A stretch of DNA of 64,000 nucleotides from Paraburkholderia dioscoreae (GTDB lineage: Bacteria; Pseudomonadota; Gammaproteobacteria; Burkholderiales; Burkholderiaceae). The translations under genes and the position numbers were made by a program. Location: NCBI RefSeq assembly GCF_902459535.1, contig NZ_LR699557.1, positions 1 to 64,000 of the forward strand. Reading direction: 5' to 3'. This document shows positions 58,879 through 64,000 of this stretch, one piece after another (position 1 is the first letter of the stretch; every line of letters starts with the position of its first letter). The notes under the pieces were generated by a model. The model worked only from the letters and a program-made list of their open reading frames with translations. It was not told where the DNA came from and searched no databases.

Positions 58879-59898
58879 ATGAAAGTATCAGTATTCGCAG
58901 TCGACGTCGGCTACGGCAACACCAAGAGCGCGTTCCGTATGGGTTCAGACATCGCCACACAGATGTTTCCGTCGGTGGCGCCGATTGCGGTGAGCGACGC
59001 AGTATCGAGCTACGGACAAGGCGTGCTGCACTCTCGCAAGGTGTTGCCAATTGAAGTGGACGGCGCGACCTACGAAATCGGTCCTGGCGTAGAACTGTCG
59101 TCGGCCTATGGCAACGCAGGCCGCACGTTATCGGAGGACTTCTGCCTCACGGCGAACTATGCAGCGCTACTCGGCGGCTCTCTGCAGTTTGCTGGCGTGA
59201 CCGAGGTGGAGCGCATGGTGCTGGGGCTCCCGGTTCACACCATTAACAAGTTCTCGGCGCATCTGCGCGATGCTTTCACCGGTACGCTCAACTTCGGCCA
59301 CGGCGACATCAGGGTTCACTCAGTCAAGGTTGTGCCGCAACCGCTCGGATCACTAGTCTCGTTCTCGGAATATGGTGGCAGCCGCTTTGATCGCGAGAAC
59401 GCCCATATGGTTATTGACGTGGGCTACTTCACGACGGACTGGGTGGTCGCTCACGGCTTCACGATGAATGATCGCCGTAGCGGCGGCGCTCCGGGCGGGG
59501 CGTCTCAGGTCTACAAGAGCATTGCGTCGTTGATCGCAAAGAACGAGAAAGAGCCGGTCGACGACATCGAACGCATTGACAAGTGCCTGCGCGAGAAAAA
59601 GCCGCTCCTCTTCTACGGCAAGGACATCGACCTCCTCTCTTATCTGGAACAGTCCCAGGCCATCATCAATTCAACGGTCAAGGAAATGCAGAATCGCGTC
59701 GGGCGCACCGCGGATTTGCGCTCTATCGTTCTCACCGGAGGCGGCGCAGCTCTGTACGAGCCGGCGATACGGGCAGCATTCCCACGCGTTCAACTCGACG
59801 TGCTTGAGGCCCCCTGCTATGCCAACGCCAAAGGGTTCCTGATCGTCGGCGAAGCAACGCTTGCCCGCGAGCGTAAGGCGCTCGGAGTCGCTGCATGA
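58879..59898 (+). CDS. parM: ParM/StbA-like actin (PRTRC system protein D)
   Basis: 339 residues from the ATG at 58879, after GAGAG. Actin-fold motifs: VDVGYGNTKSAF at residues 8-19 (phosphate 1), VIDVGYFTTDWV near 180 (phosphate 2) and IVLTGGGAALYEPAI near 285 (adenosine). Polymerising ParM pushes plasmid copies apart. It also fits the 'D' protein of PRTRC cassettes, although the rest of the cassette is 12 kb away. The next gene overlaps by four bases and encodes a probable ParR. Confidence 0.85.
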   Translation: MKVSVFAVDVGYGNTKSAFRMGSDIATQMFPSVAPIAVSDAVSSYGQGVLHSRKVLPIEVDGATYEIGPGVELSSAYGNAGRTLSEDFCLTANYAALLGGSLQFAGVTEVERMVLGLPVHTINKFSAHLRDAFTGTLNFGHGDIRVHSVKVVPQPLGSLVSFSEYGGSRFDRENAHMVIDVGYFTTDWVVAHGFTMNDRRSGGAPGGASQVYKSIASLIAKNEKEPVDDIERIDKCLREKKPLLFYGKDIDLLSYLEQSQAIINSTVKEMQNRVGRTADLRSIVLTGGGAALYEPAIRAAFPRVQLDVLEAPCYANAKGFLIVGEATLARERKALGVAA

Positions 59899-60284
59899 TT
59901 GGAAAGGCTGTGGTCAAAGTCACGCTCAACGAAGCGACGGACCCTGATCTCTTCGCCTACATCAAACAGTTCGACAACGAGCGCATGCGCGCCGGCGCCC
60001 TCAGAGCACTGGCGCGAGCGGCGCTCAATGGAGGGGAAGCGAGACGCGGCGGATCAACCGCCCCGTTGGACGCGCCGTTCGCGCGGACGACTGACGCGCC
60101 AACGCCCCGGCGCGTCGCAGACGTCACAGATGTGGTAGAAAGCGGTCCAGCACCTACCTTCTCAACTGGTGCCGCCTCGTTAGCCGCAGTGCAACCGATA
60201 GAACCGTTTGCCGTCGATCCGACGGTCACCGGCGCCAAGCGTTTCGACACGGACGCAATTGCCGACCAGTTCGCTGGTTTCTAG
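59895..60284 (+). CDS. ParR/StbB-like partner of ParM
   Basis: 129 residues starting MIGKAVVKVTLNEATDPDL, with ATGA overlap on parM. The first 50 residues look like a ribbon-helix-helix (beta strand VVKVTL, then DPDLFAYIKQFDNERMRAGALRALA-type helices). The remainder is a disordered Pro/Thr/Ala tail that ends in DTDAIADQFAGF, perhaps the ParM contact. Likely binds the repeat array upstream of parM. Confidence 0.65.
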   Translation: MIGKAVVKVTLNEATDPDLFAYIKQFDNERMRAGALRALARAALNGGEARRGGSTAPLDAPFARTTDAPTPRRVADVTDVVESGPAPTFSTGAASLAAVQPIEPFAVDPTVTGAKRFDTDAIADQFAGF

Positions 60285-60303
60285 CTAGTTGCGGCCGATG
60301 GCC

Positions 60304-60330
60304 TTGACTTCGCGCCGCATTTGCGAAGAT
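60304..60330 (+). promoter_or_regulatory. TTGACT-type promoter, copy 6
   Basis: TTGACT and GAAGAT, 15 bp apart, nearly identical to the copy at 38104. Precedes two tiny membrane protein genes. Confidence 0.5.
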
Positions 60331-60376
60331 AGGTCATCGGTCTGCAATAGCAGGCCCCAACAGCAGGAGTAAAGCA

Positions 60377-60529
60377 ATGGATCTTTTACACGTTCTCGCT
60401 AATGCGGACTGGACTCGCGCTACGCGCTTCTGGCTTCTTGTGGCAGCGGCCGTTGCTGCGTGGGAGTCGGCATATCATCTGCGCCGTGCGGCGCAGTCAT
60501 GGCTTCGCAAGGACCGCGATCATGCTTGA
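60377..60529 (+). CDS. Tiny membrane protein (50 residues)
   Basis: Starts MDLLHVLANADWTRATRFWL after AGGAGTAAAGCA. One membrane helix (about 17-33) and a basic C-terminus. Overlaps the next gene by 8 nt. Confidence 0.5.
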   Translation: MDLLHVLANADWTRATRFWLLVAAAVAAWESAYHLRRAAQSWLRKDRDHA

Positions 60530-60755
60530 GAAATTCCGGAACCTGGATCCGCTCGCACGCCGCGCAGTCATCGCCGCAGCGCTTTTCGGCCTGATCGGCA
60601 TCGATGTCCTGTTGCCCAAATGTGATTTCACCGTTGCCGTCTTTATGGTGTGCGGCATCGGATTCCTTTGGGCGATTGGCATACTGCGTCCTTTCCTCTT
60701 AATGATGATGCTCCTCTTGAAGATTGTGTTCCGGATCAAGACCTCCCCGTGGTGA
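60522..60755 (+). CDS. Small membrane protein
   Basis: 77 residues from the ATG at 60522 (MLEKFRNLDPLARRAV), with AAGGA upstream. Two membrane helices (about 15-32, 38-70) and a short basic end. Co-translated with the previous gene. Confidence 0.5.
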   Translation: MLEKFRNLDPLARRAVIAAALFGLIGIDVLLPKCDFTVAVFMVCGIGFLWAIGILRPFLLMMMLLLKIVFRIKTSPW

Positions 60756-60780
60756 CGCCCTTGATCCCCCCAATGTCAGG

Positions 60781-60816
60781 ACGAAAAAAAACCCGGCCAG
60801 TGGCCGGGTTTTGTCG
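60781..60816. terminator. Bidirectional terminator
   Basis: AACCCGGCC and GGCCGGGTT form a stem with A8 on one side and TTTT on the other, so it can end both the plus-strand 60522 gene and the minus-strand 60830 gene. Minus tail has eight T and CGTCC. Confidence 0.8.
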
Positions 60817-60829
60817 TCATGGGGTTGAT

Positions 60830-61051
60830 TTAATGCAATAGAGCGATGCCTTCAGCTCGACCTTGATGGCGAACGCAATAGGACCACGCGTCGTCAAGCT
60901 CCACCCCAACCTTCTCAGGGGTCACGTTGCCGGTCTGACGTCGATCAATCACGTCGTAGGCCTGTGCGTCCGACTTTCCGACCCGTACAGAACCATTCCT
61001 GACTCCTGACGTAGCGATAATCTCGAACCGGCCAACAATCATCTTGAACAT
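60830..61051 (-). CDS. Small hypothetical protein
   Basis: 73 residues from the ATG at 61051 (MFKMIVGRFEIIATSG), after GGAGAGAAGC. Beta-rich. The leader holds a GC-rich hairpin (61089-61115) and a GCTTTCCTC/GAGAGAAGC hairpin covering the ribosome site. Confidence 0.5.
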   Translation of the reverse strand: MFKMIVGRFEIIATSGVRNGSVRVGKSDAQAYDVIDRRQTGNVTPEKVGVELDDAWSYCVRHQGRAEGIALLH

Positions 61052-61088
61052 GCTTCTCTCCATGAGGAAAGCCCAGACGGATTGCGGC

Positions 61089-61115
61089 CCCGGCGGGGAC
61101 GAATCCCCACCGGGC
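61089..61115 (-). promoter_or_regulatory. Leader hairpin of the 61051 gene
   Basis: Arms CCCGGTGGGG and CCCCGCCGGGG with a short loop; same form as the hairpins at 34183 and 34983 but different stem sequence. Confidence 0.55.
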
Positions 61116-61154
61116 GGTTTAAGAACAACTATGAGCGGGCAGTCCCGCTGCTAA

Positions 61155-62240
61155 TCAGATATGCAACGCGTCGGGCGTCCTTCCGATCCGAACCGGGACC
61201 GCAGGGACGCAAGGCTCCTTACGTGACGCCAGCCACTCGTCCGCAAAGTCCGTCCCCCGGACCTTCGGCCGATGGACGATCGCCGTGTAGCCGTCGGCGC
61301 GAAGACGCTTCGCGAGCGACAACGCCGCCACCACGCCTGGCGACTTTCGAGTCTTAGGATCTGCCGCATCGAAATCCGCAAAAATGTGAACGACTCGAAT
61401 CCCGAGACCTTCCGGAACTACGAAGTCGGACAACAGAATGCGGTTCAGGCAATACCAGACGGGCACGCGGAACAGCATGTGCGCGCCGAGCACCGTTTCC
61501 AGTCCCTCGCCCACGCCAATCTCGCCATTGACTGGCTCCATCAGCCGGACTGCGCCGCCGTTGAGTCTGTTCAACGTCACCTCATTCATCTTCGAGGGCA
61601 GGACTTCCCCATCGTTAGTGATGATCGACGCCTTTGCAGGTCTCGACCGGTCAAGGAACGTCCGGTGTAGCGTGCCAAGGCGGCCATCGGGCAATGTGAA
61701 TGCTGCCAGGATGCCCGGCCACTTTCCGATAACCTTTTTTTCGTGCCGGTAGTCGAGCATCGCCAGACGGAGAGCCGACGATGGCGCAACGTCAAGACCA
61801 GGAACGCGTGCTCGCAGGTAACGGCTTATCAGATCATCGCGACCGTTTGCGATGGCGCTGTCCCACATCGATTGAAGCCTTTTACGCGCCCACTCCGGGT
61901 CGGCCTTGCGGCCCGGTGCTGGCGCTTGACCCGATCGACTCCGCCCGCTGGGCACAGCGACAGGAACACCACCGTCGAGTTCCAGCATCAATTCGCGGAA
62001 CGTGATTCCCGCGCTCTTGCAGATCAGCTCGAAGCCGTCGCCGGCTTTCATGCTTCCGTCGTTGCACTTGCGGCAAACCCAGTCGCCGCGCCCGCGCTTG
62101 TTGTCGTAGGTGAAGCGGTCGTTGCCGCCGCAGATGGGACACGGCGCGCCCTTTCCGGTCAATGACGTTGCGGGCACTCCGTACTTCTGGAGCAACGCAA
62201 GCCACTGTTCCGGGGACAGCTTGAGGTCCTTAACATTCAT
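61155..62240 (-). CDS. Toprim DNA primase with zinc domain (P4-type)
   Basis: 361 residues from the ATG at 62240, after GGAGTGACAT. N-terminal zinc domain CPICGGNDRFTYDNK then WVCRKCN (residues 34-59). Toprim domain: GVGEGLETVLGA near residue 250, FADFDAADPK near 295 and GTDFADEW near 335. This is the primase part of P4 alpha-like proteins; the helicase domain is absent. It probably makes primers for plasmid replication or for the transferred strand. Confidence 0.8.
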   Translation of the reverse strand: MNVKDLKLSPEQWLALLQKYGVPATSLTGKGAPCPICGGNDRFTYDNKRGRGDWVCRKCNDGSMKAGDGFELICKSAGITFRELMLELDGGVPVAVPSGRSRSGQAPAPGRKADPEWARKRLQSMWDSAIANGRDDLISRYLRARVPGLDVAPSSALRLAMLDYRHEKKVIGKWPGILAAFTLPDGRLGTLHRTFLDRSRPAKASIITNDGEVLPSKMNEVTLNRLNGGAVRLMEPVNGEIGVGEGLETVLGAHMLFRVPVWYCLNRILLSDFVVPEGLGIRVVHIFADFDAADPKTRKSPGVVAALSLAKRLRADGYTAIVHRPKVRGTDFADEWLASRKEPCVPAVPVRIGRTPDALHI

Positions 62241-62269
62241 ATGTCACTCCAGTAGTGGTGTGGTTGAGG

Positions 62270-62286
62270 TCGATGCCCTTACAGGC
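62270..62286 (-). promoter_or_regulatory. 5' leader element, copy 12
   Basis: Minus-strand stem GCCT/GGGC with a short loop, then ATCGACCTC, 30 nt before the primase start. The stem is the weakest of the family and no -10 is evident. Confidence 0.5.
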
Positions 62287-62301
62287 GATGAAACCGTTGC
62301 T

Positions 62302-62347
62302 CAAAAAAGCCGTCCATCACGCAGCGGTGACGGAATACGGCTTTTTT
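62302..62347. terminator. Bidirectional terminator upstream of the primase
   Basis: AAAAAAGCCGT and ACGGCTTTTTT flank a GTCACCGC/GCGTGATG-type inner stem. Active in either direction by sequence. It isolates the primase unit. Confidence 0.75.
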
Positions 62348-62397
62348 CAGCAAGGAAGGCGTTTCCTATCGGGGTTCCGGCCGGGACCGGGAAGGAG

Positions 62398-62456
62398 AAA
62401 AACTCACCTCCGTTGCCATGCCCATCCATAGGGACGGGCACAACAACGAAAGGTGA
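62398..62456 (-). terminator. Long hairpin terminator after the 62514 gene
   Basis: CTCACCT...CGTTG pairs with CAACG...AGGTGAG, enclosing an inner GCCC/GGGC stem, and is followed by TTTTTCTCC on the minus strand. Confidence 0.65.
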
Positions 62457-62513
62457 GCCGATACAGGATCGACGGTGAGTATTTTCGGGATCAACGGTGA
62501 TGCAGAACGATCA

Positions 62514-63290
62514 CTACTTCTTTGTGATGGACCACAGCCATTTGTCCCAGAGGATTTGCGCGCCGGAGGCATCCAGCTTCGGTTGCCCGCGTTTGTCGAC
62601 TGCGGGAACCTTCGTCTTGCCGAGACGCCTGACTTCGACGCGATCGCCAAGGCGGCAGTGCGCTTCCGCTATCGCATCGCGCAGACCCTCCCCCTGCAAC
62701 ACGCTGGTCTCGCCGCGGTGTTCGAGCATTAGGCAGAACGCCTCGTACGTCTTGCCCGGGCGCTTGCCGTCCGGAAACTCACGTTCGCCCCACTCTTTCA
62801 CCACGCCGAAGTGTGAACGCTCCGTCCGGCGTGCGGTCGGTGCCTTTGCAAGCGACGCCAAGGCAGGCGCTTCGTTGTCAATGTCAATTGTCGCGGGGCC
62901 AGGTGCGACGGGCGCTCGCGCGCGTGGCTGGATCTCTCTGGCGTCGGCTTCGACAGGAAATGGCGAAGCCGCACTCCTGATTGCTGCCGCGATCGCGTCC
63001 CGCAGTGAGCCTTGATGTTCGCTGACTACGGCCCAATGAGGCTCCAGTGACGGAACGAGTTTCATACCGACTGGCGTGTCGCGTAGCACGTAGTCAAACG
63101 CCGGCCGAAACTGGACGACAACATCGCCCTCATCCCGAAAGAGCCGCGCCTCGCCCGCTATCACTACCTGTCGTTCATTGCACCCGCCTTGCCCCACCAC
63201 TATGGGTGCGGGCGCCGCTGGCGTTGACGGTTCGTTCCCGCCGACGCCAAAGATCCCCCCAAGGACTCTGGCAAATGTCGTTGTCGTCAT
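62514..63290 (-). CDS. Hypothetical protein upstream of the primase
   Basis: 258 residues. The first 130 are variable and Ala/Pro-rich; the last 90 (FGVVKEWGEREFPDGK to WLWSITKK) form a beta-rich domain that recalls the C-terminal domains of plasmid primases and relaxases, but the match is loose. It is 10 nt after the 63735 gene, so co-transcribed. Confidence 0.45.
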   Translation of the reverse strand: MTTTTFARVLGGIFGVGGNEPSTPAAPAPIVVGQGGCNERQVVIAGEARLFRDEGDVVVQFRPAFDYVLRDTPVGMKLVPSLEPHWAVVSEHQGSLRDAIAAAIRSAASPFPVEADAREIQPRARAPVAPGPATIDIDNEAPALASLAKAPTARRTERSHFGVVKEWGEREFPDGKRPGKTYEAFCLMLEHRGETSVLQGEGLRDAIAEAHCRLGDRVEVRRLGKTKVPAVDKRGQPKLDASGAQILWDKWLWSITKK

Positions 63291-63300
63291 TTCGGAGCTC

Positions 63301-63735
63301 CTACAGCAATGAGCCGAAGCAGTTACGACGGACGTCTTCCATGTCGCGCTTCAAAAGAGGATTGCTCACGATGACGTCCTGCAAGATCTCAGGATCGACG
63401 CCGTTGATGAGGCAGACGTACCGGTACGGCAAGGCGCCGTCCCAGAACTCCATCACCCAACCGAGCGTTGCGCGGTAGTCGTCAAGTTCGAGCTTTTTCC
63501 GGTTGCGAAGGCGGTCGCTCAGTAGCGTGCAGCAATCCATCAACGACTCGGGCATGTTGTCGCCACGGCGACTGTCCGTGGCAAGGTCCACCAGTGCGTC
63601 GACCATCTTGTCGCGCACCGCTTCGCTCCAGAACTGCGGATCAGGTAGCGGGTCAGGTTTGGGAGGTGCACTGGCAAGGATTGGCTGATCCCCGCCGAAC
63701 ATATCGAGTTGCCATGCCGTGATTTCGGTTTCCAT
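63301..63735 (-). CDS. Hypothetical protein
   Basis: 144 residues from the ATG at 63735 (METEITAWQLDMFGGDQ). Soluble, acidic first half. Its leader has GGGAACC/GGTTCCC with an inner CCCG/CGGG stem (63754-63784), competing with a hairpin over the ribosome site. Confidence 0.5.
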   Translation of the reverse strand: METEITAWQLDMFGGDQPILASAPPKPDPLPDPQFWSEAVRDKMVDALVDLATDSRRGDNMPESLMDCCTLLSDRLRNRKKLELDDYRATLGWVMEFWDGALPYRYVCLINGVDPEILQDVIVSNPLLKRDMEDVRRNCFGSLL

Positions 63736-63753
63736 GGGTAGTCTCCGGTGAAC

Positions 63754-63784
63754 GGGAACCCATGCCCGCAACGGGTTGGTTCCC
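63754..63784 (-). promoter_or_regulatory. Competing hairpins before the 63735 gene
   Basis: GGGAACC pairs with GGTTCCC; the same GGGTTCC can pair with GGAG...ACCC just before the ATG. Same plan as the 35361, 35791 and parB leaders. Confidence 0.6.
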
Positions 63785-63843
63785 GTTGGGGTGAAGGTGC
63801 AAAGACGCCCGGAAGGGCATCTTTGCGGTCAGTGGCGGGCCGA

Positions 63844-64000
63844 CTATTCGTCGGTGCCTGTCTTAAGCGGAACAACGACAGGTGACTTCGCGTACTGTCG
63901 TTTGATAGGAGTGACAGCCGCCGCCTTAACCGCTTCAGCCTGAGGCTGCGCAGTCGCGGAGGTTGCTGCTGTTGCATCGCTTGTTTCTTTTTCGTCTTTC
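63844..64000 (-). CDS. C-terminal end of an unknown protein (partial)
   Basis: The frame runs off the right edge; about 51 residues remain, rich in Ala, Thr, Gln and Val, ending PVVVPLKTGTDE. A low-complexity tail; the product cannot be named. Confidence 0.5.
   Translation of the reverse strand, partial: KDEKETSDATAATSATAQPQAEAVKAAAVTPIKRQYAKSPVVVPLKTGTDE

Noticed and set aside
1..64000. CRISPR arrays, rRNA and tRNA genes
   Set aside because: No regularly spaced identical repeats or RNA gene signatures were seen on reading the window.

Overview
The window is a piece of a large self-transmissible plasmid (or plasmid-like conjugative element) from a high-GC betaproteobacterium, most likely Burkholderiaceae (Paraburkholderia, Burkholderia or Caballeronia type). 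This rests on the gene families (PRTRC cassette, VirB/Trb-like type IV secretion, MobH-type TraI_2 protein, DUF4400, ParM-type partition, IS110 element) and on GC-rich codon use. No rRNA, tRNA, chromosomal housekeeping operon or CRISPR array was seen. No replication initiator gene was recognised; it may lie outside the window.

Layout. 1-6.3 kb, minus strand: an SbcC/SbcD-like nuclease pair split by an unknown gene, a NADAR protein, a zinc ribbon protein and a Gp3-like protein. 6.3-6.9 kb: a long structured non-coding stretch. 7-10.9 kb, plus strand: envelope and accessory genes including a bactofilin and two secreted proteins. 11.4-13 kb: a large inverted repeat and an IS110-family element. 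13.7-27.2 kb, minus strand: a UvrD-like helicase, then conjugation genes in the order VirB11, VirB2, VirB3, VirB4, VirB5, VirB6, TraI_2, TraD, DUF4400; no VirB8, VirB9 or VirB10 is present. 27.5-30.9 kb: a VWA/MoxR set. 31-35.8 kb: small unknown and membrane proteins. 35.85-37.72 kb: a class C group II intron. 38-40.6 kb: unknown and membrane proteins. 40.6-46.5 kb: the PRTRC cassette (ParB, E, C = ubiquitin-like, F, B = E2-like, A = JAMM protease, ThiF = E1-like). 46.8-51.3 kb: a fused N6-adenine methyltransferase/helicase and neighbours. 51.3-51.9 kb: a divergent intergenic region with DnaA boxes and inverted repeats, an origin candidate. 51.9-56.4 kb, plus strand: DUF1173, zinc-binding and Lar-like proteins. 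56.6-57.7 kb: a tyrosine recombinase. 58.7-60.3 kb: a centromere-like repeat array with ParM (PRTRC D) and a ParR-like partner. 60.8-64 kb, minus strand: a Toprim primase and unknown genes.

The most unusual content is non-coding. Thirteen intergenic sites carry a small hairpin followed by GCATCGA. Stem sequences differ between copies but keep pairing, and in several copies a -10-like hexamer lies 12-15 nt upstream, so the hairpin would sit at the 5' end of the transcript. Separately, about a dozen genes have leaders with two or more mutually exclusive hairpins, the last of which hides the ribosome binding site. Intrinsic terminators often lie between the 5' hairpin and the gene. Together this looks like a plasmid-wide RNA control system. 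One leader has been interrupted by the group II intron just after its terminator, and a similar uninterrupted leader sits 2 kb away.

Functionally, the plasmid appears to combine transfer (T4SS, TraD, TraI_2), two maintenance modules (ParM/ParR and PRTRC ParB), a ubiquitin-like conjugation cassette, and genes likely to help establishment in a new host (methyltransferase-helicase, Lar-like protein, SbcCD-like nuclease). All assignments come from reading the sequence; no database search was run.
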